Source: Porphyromonas catoniae ATCC 51270 (lineage in GTDB: Bacteria; Bacteroidota; Bacteroidia; Bacteroidales; Porphyromonadaceae). From it: a stretch of DNA of 64,000 nt. The position numbers and the translations under genes were made by a program. The notes under the pieces are model-generated. The model was not told where the DNA came from and did no database searches. It saw only the letters and a list, made by a program, of their open reading frames with translations. Numbering within the stretch: the first letter of the stretch is position 1; each line of letters opens with the position of its first letter. The DNA lies in assembly GCF_000565015.1 (NCBI RefSeq), contig NZ_JDFF01000008.1, positions 62,001 through 126,000 on the forward strand, read 5' to 3'. Of this stretch, positions 1-9,263 are shown in pieces.

Positions 1-211
1 GGAGGAATAGGAGAGGAGTTGTTTGTGTAGGGATTATCCTAGAGGGTAGGGACAAGGGAGCGTAATATTATTCCCAACGAAGGGTATATACCCTCTGAAG
101 GGAACATATGTGTCCTTTAATAAAGGAGCCGTTTTGCTCATATTTGAGATGCAAAGCACCTTGCTAGTAGAGTCTGGGAAATCCTGCTTGTAGGATAGTA
201 GGAAAGGAAGA
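1..211. other. Intergenic region with a run of small palindromes
   Basis: No gene is recognised here. The stretch holds several different short inverted repeats in close succession: AGGGTATATACCCT (81-94), AGGGAACATATGTGTCCT (99-116), CCTTTAATAAAGG (114-126), GAGC-N6-GCTC (126-139), GCAAAGCACCTTGC (151-164) and ATCCTGCTTGTAGGAT (181-196). Their centres lie about 12 to 31 bp apart. None is followed by a clear T-run on the plus strand, so they do not look like ordinary terminators. Confidence 0.5.
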
Positions 212-249
212 AAAGATGCGCATGTTTCTAGTGAAAGATGCGCATCTTT
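212..249 (-). terminator. Terminator of yidC
   Basis: Inverted repeat AAAGATGCGCAT (212-223) / ATGCGCATCTTT (238-249). Read on the minus strand, the hairpin is followed by TTTTCTTCC, which gives a U-rich tail. It lies 36 bp past the yidC stop and fits a factor-independent terminator for that transcript. Confidence 0.7.
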
Positions 250-284
250 GATTCAGGTTGGATTAGTACACAGAGGAGTGAAGA

Positions 285-2141
285 CTAGCGTTTTCCCTTC
301 TTCTGCGCCTTACGCTGCTGCTCCTGCTGGAGGCGCTGAGCTTCCTCCAGACGTTGCATCCACTTGGACTTCTTGCGAGGCTTCTTCTTGTTTTCCTCGA
401 GCTCGGCAAGGAGCTTGCCCTCATTGAGCGTCCAGCGGAAGGCAAAGTACTGCAGTATAGTGATGAGCGTAGAGACGAAGTAGTAATAGCTCAGCCCAGA
501 AGCATTCTGGTTGAACATGAAGAAGAACATGATGGACATGATATAGGGCATCATCTTCATACCAGCCATTCCCTCGCCTGCACTTGGCGTTTGCCCCATC
601 GTGTAGCGTGTGTAGAGGACGTTTGTCACCGTCATCAACACACAGAAGAGGCTGAGGTGATTGCCGAGGAAGGAAGAGATAAGGGGGATGTTGAAGTCCC
701 ACGAGATGATGGCGTCATAGGTAGAGAGGTCATCTGCCCATAGGAAGCCCTGACCACGAAGTAAGATCGAGGTCGGGAAGTACATATACAGAGCAATAAG
801 GAATGGCATCTGAAGAAGCATCGGTAGACAGCCACTCATGGGACTAGCACCAGCAGAGCGATAGAGGTTCATCGTCTCAGTCTGTCGCTTCATCATTGCT
901 TCTTGCTCCTTGCCAGGGTATTTAGCATTGATCTCCTCGATTTGTGGTTTTAGGACACGCATCTTCGCCTGAGAGAGGTAACTCTTGTAGGTGAAGGGCC
1001 AGAGGAGCATCTTAATGATGAGAGTCATCAGCAGGATGATGATCCCCCAGTTGGAGATGAAGCCAGAGAGGAAGGTGACAATCGGGATGATTAGATACTT
1101 ATTAATCCATCGGAAGACACTCATGCCGAGGTAGACGAGATGGTCAAGGTGGAGTGCATCGTCATCACTGAGCCCTTCATCATAGCCCTTGAGGAGGTCA
1201 TAATCATTGGGACCAAAGAAGAAGGTAAAGGGAATCGAGAGCTTATCCTCCTTGATTGACATGGGGAAGGTGCCACGGAATGCACACTGACGAACATAGC
1301 CACTCCCTTCCTTCTCTGCCTTGAGCTCAATCTTGTTGTCCTTGAAGCCTGTGGCTCTGTTGATGAGAACGGAGCTGAAGTACTTGTCCTTGAAGGCCAC
1401 CCATTGCAGTGTTTCCTTAATATCTTCGTCTGCCTCACTCCCTGTCTCTAGACGCTCGACATCTCCCTTAGGGAAGTGGTAGTAGATACCACTATATTGT
1501 CCCTCAAACTTCCAGGACTGCTCCTGTTGAGGTATGCGCTGTGTCCACTCAATGTCTTGCAGTGTTGTGTTGATTGGGAGGATTCGACTGAGCTTATTCC
1601 CTTCGATTGTTAGCGAGAGACGGTAATCATCAGCACCGAGGTGATAGATGAAGTCAAGATAGCTTAGAGAGTCAATCGTCATACGAAGCACCGCAGTGGT
1701 ATCGCTGTGGCTGGTGACCTCGAAGTAGGCGTCTGCTGTGTTGATAATTGTATTCTCTAGTGTGCGTAGAGGGAGATTGAAGCGTGCATCCCCCTTGCGG
1801 AAGAGGTGGACGGGCTTCTTTGTCTGATCCATGTAGTCTGCCAGCACGGCCTCGAAGGGGGTAGCACCGTGGTTGGAGAGTTTGAGGGCAAGCTTCTTGT
1901 TCTTCAGTACCACTGTCTGCTCGGGCTTTGGCTGTAGGTAGGCTGGTTGCTCAGGGTAGTCAATGATACAACCATCTTCCCCTGTCTCTGCAGTAGGAGG
2001 GGTTGGTTTTGCCTGAGCTATGGTCTGCGTTGTGTCAGCAGTAGGGACAGCCTGAGGCTGAGGACCTGACTGCTGAAAGAGCGTGAAGCCAATGAGGACA
2101 GCCCCGATGAGTAGGGCACCAATAAGTGTATTTTTATCCAC
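285..2141 (-). CDS. yidC: Membrane protein insertase YidC
   Basis: YidC/Oxa1 insertase of the inner membrane, which inserts and folds membrane proteins with or without SecYEG. The protein has 618 residues, usual for Bacteroidota. It starts with the conserved MDKNTLIGALLIGAVLIGF membrane anchor, then a large periplasmic domain (about 60-340). A C-terminal five-helix core starts near residue 345, with WGIIILLMTLIIKMLLWPF and the hairpin KMRVLKPQIEEINAKYPGK. A strongly basic tail (KKKPRKKSK and onward) would bind ribosomes. The start codon is GTG; it is kept because MDKNT is the family N-terminus. It lies downstream of pyrG on the same strand, with one unknown gene between. Confidence 0.96.
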   Translation of the reverse strand: MDKNTLIGALLIGAVLIGFTLFQQSGPQPQAVPTADTTQTIAQAKPTPPTAETGEDGCIIDYPEQPAYLQPKPEQTVVLKNKKLALKLSNHGATPFEAVLADYMDQTKKPVHLFRKGDARFNLPLRTLENTIINTADAYFEVTSHSDTTAVLRMTIDSLSYLDFIYHLGADDYRLSLTIEGNKLSRILPINTTLQDIEWTQRIPQQEQSWKFEGQYSGIYYHFPKGDVERLETGSEADEDIKETLQWVAFKDKYFSSVLINRATGFKDNKIELKAEKEGSGYVRQCAFRGTFPMSIKEDKLSIPFTFFFGPNDYDLLKGYDEGLSDDDALHLDHLVYLGMSVFRWINKYLIIPIVTFLSGFISNWGIIILLMTLIIKMLLWPFTYKSYLSQAKMRVLKPQIEEINAKYPGKEQEAMMKRQTETMNLYRSAGASPMSGCLPMLLQMPFLIALYMYFPTSILLRGQGFLWADDLSTYDAIISWDFNIPLISSFLGNHLSLFCVLMTVTNVLYTRYTMGQTPSAGEGMAGMKMMPYIMSIMFFFMFNQNASGLSYYYFVSTLITILQYFAFRWTLNEGKLLAELEENKKKPRKKSKWMQRLEEAQRLQQEQQRKAQKKGKR

Positions 2142-2159
2142 GATAGTTTATAGTCGTTA

Positions 2160-2555
2160 TTATTGTATATTCCATTCTTTTATGTTAAGAATATCAAGAA
2201 GCATTTCAAAATACATTCTATCGACTTTTTCTGATGCTTCTTTTAAACTATAAGCATAAGATTTTTTATCTAAATACCCCACAGGAGGGGTGATTTCATA
2301 AATGTCATCACTGTTTTTAAATACATAAAAGAAGCCATAAAAACCCTCTGAAGAATAGAAGTTTTTCATATAATCATGGGGTCTTAGTTCTATTTTTCTG
2401 CTTTCTAGAAATTCTAGTATGATTTCTTTCTTTGTGCCTTCGTTTATTTTATCTTTTCCTATATTAAACTTAGGAAGAGTAATCCAAAAACCTAATATAG
2501 TTAATATCATAGTTGTTATTATTATAACAACATTGTTCTGTAGAATCCTTTTCAT
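2160..2555 (-). CDS. Unknown membrane-anchored protein, AT-rich gene
   Basis: I do not recognise this 131-residue protein. It begins MKRILQNNVV and has one hydrophobic segment at about 8-27 (VVIIITTMILTILGFWITL). A hydrophilic, Lys/Glu/Tyr-rich domain follows, probably outside the cytoplasm, with no motif I can name. The gene and its flanks (about 2156-2610) are clearly richer in A+T than everything around them, and the protein is correspondingly rich in I, K, N and Y. That suggests recent acquisition between pyrG and yidC. It ends 18 bp before the yidC start and may be co-transcribed with it. Confidence 0.7.
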   Translation of the reverse strand: MKRILQNNVVIIITTMILTILGFWITLPKFNIGKDKINEGTKKEIILEFLESRKIELRPHDYMKNFYSSEGFYGFFYVFKNSDDIYEITPPVGYLDKKSYAYSLKEASEKVDRMYFEMLLDILNIKEWNIQ

Positions 2556-2670
2556 TAAGTGGTTTTACTACTAAATATTTTACTCTTCATTAATTATCTG
2601 CTGATCTAGAGATGCCTCGTACAGATGAGAGCTGTTTGCTCCCTAGATACTCTATTATAACGTAGTGAGG

Positions 2671-4669
<1,999 letters not shown>

Positions 4670-4701
4670 TTTGGTAGAAAAGGAAATATACGTTACCTTT
4701 G
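4670..4701 (+). promoter_or_regulatory. Promoter of the tRNA-Arg pair
   Basis: TTTG at 4670-4673 and TACCTTTG at 4694-4701, separated by 20 bp. This matches the Bacteroidota housekeeping promoter (TTTG ... TAnnTTTG) at ideal spacing. Transcription should start around 4708, about 30 nt before the first tRNA. Confidence 0.8.
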
Positions 4702-4736
4702 CACTCGCAATTAGGTCTTAGGCCAAGTGTTAGAAT

Positions 4737-4813
4737 GGCTCCGTAGCTCAACTGAATAGAGCATCTGACTACGGATCAGAAGGTTACAGGTTTGAATCCT
4801 GTCGGAGTCACCA
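4737..4813 (+). tRNA. tRNA-Arg(ACG), copy 1, with encoded CCA
   Basis: A full cloverleaf can be drawn. The acceptor is GGCTCCG/CGGAGTC (one G-T pair). The anticodon stem TCTGA/TCAGA encloses loop CTACGGA with anticodon ACG, which reads CGU (and CGC/CGA after A34-to-inosine editing). The T arm is ACAGG-TTTGAAT-CCTGT. The 3' end ACCA is encoded (4810-4813). It is followed after 25 bp by a near-identical second copy. Confidence 0.93.
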
Positions 4814-4838
4814 GTAGGACACTTCAAGACCAACAGCA

Positions 4839-4912
4839 GGTTCCGTAGCTCAACTGAATAGAGCATCTGACTACGGATCAGAAGGTTACAGGTTTGAATC
4901 CTGTCGGGATCA
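4839..4912 (+). tRNA. tRNA-Arg(ACG), copy 2, no encoded CCA
   Basis: The body from the D arm through the T arm is the same as copy 1, including anticodon ACG. The acceptor stem differs: GGTTCCG pairs with CGGGATC using two G-T wobbles. The base after the discriminator A (4912) is CAT rather than CCA, so CCA would have to be added by the CCA-adding enzyme. The pair looks like a tandem duplication whose second copy is drifting in the acceptor stem. Both lie in one transcript that ends at the strong hairpin at 4917. Confidence 0.88.
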
Positions 4913-4916
4913 CATA

Positions 4917-4965
4917 GATACGCCCAAGAGATAGTCCAACTATCTCTTGGGCGTATCGCTTTTTG
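4917..4965 (+). terminator. Terminator of the tRNA-Arg pair
   Basis: An 18-bp perfect stem (GATACGCCCAAGAGATAG at 4917-4934, its complement at 4940-4957) with loop TCCAA, followed by GCTTTTTG. It starts only 5 nt after the second tRNA. Confidence 0.92.
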
Positions 4966-5191
4966 TCTCAACTGGAGGGGCTAGCTAAAACCGAGAAGGA
5001 TTCTAAGGCAGCCTTTCAAGGGGCGGTTGAGGCATGTCTGAATGACTAGAAAGGGCTCGCCTGATGGGACGCTCGGGGTGAGCCTAGGGTATAAGCCAGC
5101 TAGAGGCAGAGAGGGCAGCGGACAGGGAGAGAAAGTGTGGACTAGGGGTGAAGGGTCTTGCTTGGCTTAGGGGTCTTGCTCTCCATGCTTG

Positions 5192-5743
5192 TTAGCCCCA
5201 ATCACTCGTGACGAGGAGGGGCTTGTGCTGGGCGAGCTGGCGGGCAAATGCCTCTTCCTTCTCGGGGGTATCGATGAGGTCTATGTCGAATGTGTGCTTT
5301 GCCTGAGAATAGATGGGCTCACGGCGTGCGAGGGTCTCTTGGGTGAATATGAGTAGCTCCTCACCGCTCTTGTCACGGATAGTAGGACGGGTACGCTTGC
5401 AGAGCTCTAATCGTAAACTAAGTATCTGAGCAGAGCAACGGAAGTAGACCGTCTCCCCCGAAGCATTCAGTAGCTCCATCGTGTCGCCATGGCAAGGGAG
5501 CCCTCCGCCTGTGGCAAAGACTGTGTCCTCCATGCTCATCAGCTCCTCGATGATGACCCGCTCACGCCTGCGGAAGACCTCCTCCCCGAGTGCAGCAAAC
5601 ATGTCCACGATGCGTTGCCGAAAACGTGTCTCTATGAATGTGTCGGTATCAATGAAACGGAAGCCCAGCTGGTCAGCTAGCCTTCGCCCCACAGTACTCT
5701 TGCCCGAGCCCATGAAGCCGATGAGGAAGATCGGTCGGTACAT
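5192..5743 (-). CDS. aroK: Shikimate kinase
   Basis: ATP-dependent shikimate 3-phosphorylation in the chorismate pathway, cytoplasmic. The protein has 183 residues. The P-loop GFMGSGKST is at about 9-17. FIDTD supplies the shikimate-binding Asp, GGGLPC matches the GGG motif, and CKRTRPTI corresponds to the lid region with its conserved Arg. It starts 16 bp after the stop of the upstream 7TM-HD gene, so the two are probably co-transcribed. From the stop to the tRNA terminator (4966-5191) I see nothing further. Confidence 0.93.
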   Translation of the reverse strand: MYRPIFLIGFMGSGKSTVGRRLADQLGFRFIDTDTFIETRFRQRIVDMFAALGEEVFRRRERVIIEELMSMEDTVFATGGGLPCHGDTMELLNASGETVYFRCSAQILSLRLELCKRTRPTIRDKSGEELLIFTQETLARREPIYSQAKHTFDIDLIDTPEKEEAFARQLAQHKPLLVTSDWG

Positions 5744-5759
5744 GCTGTGGCTCCTTGCG

Positions 5760-7811
5760 CTATTTCTTGTCGGGGTAAGCGATGCGGGCGTGGTACATCG
5801 TCTTCAGTTTGAGGTAGAAGACCTCCTTGATCTCCTTGATGTCTCGGAAGGTCAAAGGTGTATCCGTTAGCAAGCCTTCCCCTACGATACTATCGACGAG
5901 CTTGTCGATGAGGGCTCGGATACCTTCCTCCGTGTATTCGCTGAGGCTACGGCTGGCTGCCTCCACACAGTCGGCTAGCATGAGTATCCCCATCTCCTTG
6001 GTGTAGGGATTGGGGCCAGGGTAGGTAAATGGCTCGGGATCGATGTACTCACCTGGATGCTCATTGCAGTAGGAGTTGTAGAAGTAGCGTGTTGTACTTC
6101 TGCCGTGATGGGTGCGGATGAAGTCGATGACCTGATCGGGTAGACCATGCTTCTGTGCCAGCATGACACCATCGGCTACGTGCTGGATGATGATGCGGGC
6201 GCTCTCCCTGTAGTCGAGGTAGGAGTGGGGGCTATTGGTTGGGGCATTCTCGGTGAAGTACTCAGGATGAAGCATCTTCCCGATGTCATGGTACAGTGCG
6301 CCTGTACGGATGAGCTGAGCATCTGCTCCTATCTTCGTTGCTGCTGCGGTAGCGAGGATGGATACTTGGTAAGAGTGCTGGAAGGTTCCTGGAGCAACCT
6401 CCGATAGCTCCTTCAGTAGCGGTGTTGCCATATCGCTCAGCTCCACCAGACGGACGTGCGATACATAGCCGAAGAGCTTCTCTACGATGAAGGCGAGGAT
6501 GTAGGTGAACATGAGGAAAATCAGGTTCACTCCATAGTAGAGGAGGGAGATCCAATAGCCTGGGCGGATGAGCCCCTCACGCATCCCCTCTACAATTAGT
6601 GATGAGCCGATGTAGGCAACATATACAGCGAAAGCCGCACGAATGAGCTGACCTCGAGAGTTGAGGCTCTGCAGGCTAAAGAGAGCAAAGAAGCCAGCGG
6701 TAAGCTGGATAAAGAGGAAGGAGAGTGGGTCGATCACGAAGTAGGCTGCCGTGAGGATCGTCACAAGGTAGCTCGTGAGGGCGAGGTGGCTGTCGAAGAA
6801 GATACGTAGCAAGAGCAGAATCATCACGTAGGGGATGACTTCTACGGAGAACCATTCGCTGCTGGCCTGTAGCTCTGTCAGGGCGATGAAGGCAAGCATG
6901 AGGCTGAAGAGCATGAGGATGTTTCGCCCCCTGACACAGAACTCTCGGTTGAAGAGCATCAGATAGATTCCAAGGATTGCAAAGAGCAGTGCTACGTAGA
7001 GGAAAAGGGCAAGGTTGAAGGGGGACTGAGTCTCTCCGCCTGAGCGATGTATCTGCTCCGTGCGTAGGGACCGAAGTACATTATATATGTAGGGTGTGAC
7101 GATCTCCCCCTTGTCGATGATGCGCTCCCCCTGCTGGATGAGCCCCGTAGAGGTGGAGAGGTGTGAGAGCGCATCGTTGAGGAGCTTCTCGGTGTAGTCC
7201 TTGTCGTAGCGTACGTTGGGTGTGAGGTAGGAGGAGACGTCCATCTTCTGTAGCTCCTCCCGCTGTAGCCCCTTGGCTACTGCGTGCTCGAAGATTTGGT
7301 CATAGACTTCCTTGAGGCCGTAGAAGCGAGTAATCGGTACACGGCTCATTACGTTGTCCGAGCCGAGGAGGTTGAGCTCGAGGTGGTTCTCCTCTCTGAG
7401 ACGTGTGACCTCGGATGCTTCGATTAATCCACTGCCGTAGGTCTTGCGCAGTTCATCCTGCAGGAAGAGGTAATAGGCTCTAGGTATCGTTGTGGATAGC
7501 TCACCTGTATAGGCGTCATGGAGCTTGTTGAGCATCCGGGGGAGGACATTACCATCCAGTGTATAGACGGGGAGGGATTCCTGTTGGATGCTATCTCGCT
7601 CCATTCGCATCTGGTCATCTGTTTTATAGATGGGGAAGTCATACGGAGCGGTAATCAGCTCATAGGCCCATGGCTTTCCACTGCTGAACTGGTACTGGAA
7701 GCTCCTATTGCGTGGCGCAAGGAGCATCACCACGAAGGCAGTGGCGAGCAGCGAGACGAAGGTCTTGAGCCACAGGCTCTGGAGGATTCGCTTGAGGGGT
7801 ATCTGATACAT
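5760..7811 (-). CDS. pgpH: 7TM-HD membrane phosphohydrolase (PgpH-like)
   Basis: 683-residue membrane protein of the 7TMR-HD family, which includes Listeria PgpH, a cyclic di-AMP phosphodiesterase. There is an N-terminal membrane segment (about 14-32), then a long extracytoplasmic 7TMR-HDED-like domain (about 50-265). A cluster of about seven hydrophobic helices follows (about 265-450), and a C-terminal cytoplasmic HD domain begins near 465. The HD domain shows FQHSYQVSILA, LYHDIGKM (HD pair near 508) and FIRTHHG, giving the metal-binding histidines and aspartate. Activity on c-di-AMP is inferred from the family, not shown here. Confidence 0.88.
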   Translation of the reverse strand: MYQIPLKRILQSLWLKTFVSLLATAFVVMLLAPRNRSFQYQFSSGKPWAYELITAPYDFPIYKTDDQMRMERDSIQQESLPVYTLDGNVLPRMLNKLHDAYTGELSTTIPRAYYLFLQDELRKTYGSGLIEASEVTRLREENHLELNLLGSDNVMSRVPITRFYGLKEVYDQIFEHAVAKGLQREELQKMDVSSYLTPNVRYDKDYTEKLLNDALSHLSTSTGLIQQGERIIDKGEIVTPYIYNVLRSLRTEQIHRSGGETQSPFNLALFLYVALLFAILGIYLMLFNREFCVRGRNILMLFSLMLAFIALTELQASSEWFSVEVIPYVMILLLLRIFFDSHLALTSYLVTILTAAYFVIDPLSFLFIQLTAGFFALFSLQSLNSRGQLIRAAFAVYVAYIGSSLIVEGMREGLIRPGYWISLLYYGVNLIFLMFTYILAFIVEKLFGYVSHVRLVELSDMATPLLKELSEVAPGTFQHSYQVSILATAAATKIGADAQLIRTGALYHDIGKMLHPEYFTENAPTNSPHSYLDYRESARIIIQHVADGVMLAQKHGLPDQVIDFIRTHHGRSTTRYFYNSYCNEHPGEYIDPEPFTYPGPNPYTKEMGILMLADCVEAASRSLSEYTEEGIRALIDKLVDSIVGEGLLTDTPLTFRDIKEIKEVFYLKLKTMYHARIAYPDKK

Positions 7812-8345
7812 TGCCTATAATCAATTACTTGTCACAAAGGTAAGCAAAACACCTTGCTTACTGCACGTCTTCACCTGTGGTTGTACTTCTTGCTTGTCCG
7901 TTTGGGGGAGGCTTGAGAGGAGCTGTCTTTGCTTAGGATGGTGGGCTTAGGGTGGTGCGCTATAATAGGTGCCGGGGGAAACCCGACAGAGGTATCGGGG
8001 GTGCCTCCGTTGAGGTACCGAGGAAACCTCTGATGAGGTTCCCCCGATACCTCCTAAGCCATTCCCTCTAGGGCGATAGATGGGGTGTTCCGATGGTGGG
8101 TGTGGGGCTCCTTGTTTGGGTGGTGATTCTGGTTTGGGGCGATGCACTCTGCTCCTCGACGTGGTGTGTGGTGTATTATCGGTGTTTCTCTGGATGTGCT
8201 GGCGAGGTGGTGTTTATCTGCTTATGCCTTGGTTCCCAGCGAGGGCATGAGGTGTCTTCTCCGCTAGGTTTGCTTGCTGTCTATCCTTTCCCAAGTCTTC
8301 TGATTCCTAGTTATTTGGCAGGTCTTTTCTCTGGGGGATAAACGA
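7812..8345. other. Intergenic region, 7TM-HD gene to the rpmB promoter
   Basis: Divergent gap with no convincing gene; the open frame at 8093-8341 is G/T-rich noise. It contains the palindrome array at 7966-8073. The part after about 8080 is strongly G/T-rich on the plus strand. Confidence 0.5.
7966..8073. repeat. Array of 19-bp inverted repeats, 23-bp period
   Basis: Units at 7966-7984 (imperfect), 7989-8007, 8012-8030 and 8035-8053 begin exactly 23 bp apart. The last three share the plan GAGGT-N9-(A/G)CCTC: GAGGTATCGGGGGTGCCTC, GAGGTACCGAGGAAACCTC and GAGGTTCCCCCGATACCTC. A fifth palindrome CCCTCTAGGG (8064-8073) is centred 24.5 bp further on. The second and fourth units are also complementary to each other over 13 bp (7989-8001 with 8041-8053). 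The sequence is unrelated to the GAGTTACCATAACTC arrays elsewhere in the window but has the same period. Confidence 0.75.
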
Positions 8346-8377
8346 TTTGTATAAGTGCGTTTTTTTTAGTTACTTTG
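8346..8377 (+). promoter_or_regulatory. Promoter of rpmB-rpmG-DUF4295
   Basis: TTTG at 8346-8349 and TTACTTTG at 8370-8377, 20 bp apart. The -7 box differs from TAnnTTTG at one base. It would give a leader of about 80 nt before rpmB. Confidence 0.65.
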
Positions 8378-8466
8378 CAGACCGATTGTGGAGTGCTCTG
8401 TTTGAAGAGCGCAGGACACAAGTCGCTGAAAGTGTTAGAAATAACAAACTAAAATATATAGAGATA

Positions 8467-8718
8467 ATGTCAAAGATTTGTCAGATTACAGGCAAGAAGG
8501 CCATGGTCGGCAACAACGTCTCGCACTCAAATCGTAAGACGAAGCGCCGCTTTGATGTCAACCTGTTTACAAAGAAGTTCTTCTGGCCCGAGGAAGGGTG
8601 CTGGATTGTGCTGAAGCTATCAGCATCAGGACTTCGACTCATCAATAAGATCGGACTCGATGCTGCCATTCGTCAGGCTGCAGAGAAGGGCTATCTAAGT
8701 GAAATCAAGGTAAAGTAG
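8467..8718 (+). CDS. rpmB: Large ribosomal subunit protein bL28
   Basis: 83 residues, [29 protein letters not shown], which is the bL28 signature. An in-frame upstream ATG at 8347 would add 40 residues with no bL28 character and would start at the promoter itself, so the ATG at 8467 is chosen. It is the first gene of rpmB-rpmG-DUF4295, a common Bacteroidota grouping. Confidence 0.96.
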   Translation: MSKICQITGKKAMVGNNVSHSNRKTKRRFDVNLFTKKFFWPEEGCWIVLKLSASGLRLINKIGLDAAIRQAAEKGYLSEIKVK

Positions 8719-8727
8719 GTAATCATC

Positions 8728-8916
8728 ATGGCAAAGAAAGCTAAAGGTAATAGAGTGCAGGTCATCCTCGAATGCACCGAGCATAAGGATAGCGGTATGC
8801 CAGGTACATCCCGCTACATCACAACGAAGAATAGGAAGAATACAACTGAGCGCCTCGAGCTGAAGAAGTACAATCCTATCCTCAAGCGTATGACCATCCA
8901 CAAGGAAATAAAGTAA
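8728..8916 (+). CDS. rpmG: Large ribosomal subunit protein bL33
   Basis: 62 residues, [26 protein letters not shown], then [19 protein letters not shown], the bL33 core. It has no second CxxC pair, so it is the zinc-free type. It starts 9 bp after rpmB. Confidence 0.95.
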   Translation: MAKKAKGNRVQVILECTEHKDSGMPGTSRYITTKNRKNTTERLELKKYNPILKRMTIHKEIK

Positions 8917-8928
8917 GGAGATAAGACA

Positions 8929-9078
8929 ATGGCAAAGAAAGCAGTCGCATCGTTTAAGAAGGCAGACGGCCGTACCTATTCTAAGGTAATCAAGATGGTC
9001 AAGTCTCCTAAGACTGGGGCCTATACCTTCCAGGAGGAAATGGTCCCCAACGAAGCTGTGAAGGAATACTTCTCCTAA
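8929..9078 (+). CDS. DUF4295 family small protein
   Basis: 49-residue basic protein beginning MAKKAVASFKKADGRTYSK and ending EAVKEYFS. Proteins of this kind (DUF4295) are found almost only in Bacteroidota, directly after rpmG, as here (12 bp gap). The function is unknown; the position and basic charge suggest a ribosome-associated role. In relatives ftsY often follows; here a terminator and a MATE gene follow instead. Confidence 0.88.
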   Translation: MAKKAVASFKKADGRTYSKVIKMVKSPKTGAYTFQEEMVPNEAVKEYFS

Positions 9079-9156
9079 GGACGAAGCAACCTTCCCTTCG
9101 AGCGGGTCTCTTTGCTCGCCTTAGGCATGAGAGCATAGACCCAGCTACCCAAGCTA

Positions 9157-9196
9157 AAGAGGCTGCCACTTGCATCGCAGGGGCAGCCTCTTCTTC
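9157..9196 (+). terminator. Terminator of the rpmB operon
   Basis: Inverted repeat AAGAGGCTGCC (9157-9167) / GGCAGCCTCTT (9182-9192), loop of 14 nt, followed by CTTC in a T-rich tail. Confidence 0.75.
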
Positions 9197-9263
9197 ATGG
9201 CTTCCTCGATCAATCCCTATTAGCCAACTACCCTCAACCCTATATAGTACGACGAGAATACAG

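Noticed and set aside
4711-4971. Minus-strand open frame over the tRNA genes
   Set aside because: It is the antisense of two near-identical tRNA genes and shows the same peptide twice.
8093-8341. 82-codon open frame before rpmB
   Set aside because: It lies in G/T-rich DNA, is rich in Val, Gly, Cys and Leu by composition, and has no start context or homology I recognise.
8347-8466. N-terminal extension of bL28
   Set aside because: The upstream in-frame ATG overlaps the promoter, and the added residues are not found in bL28.
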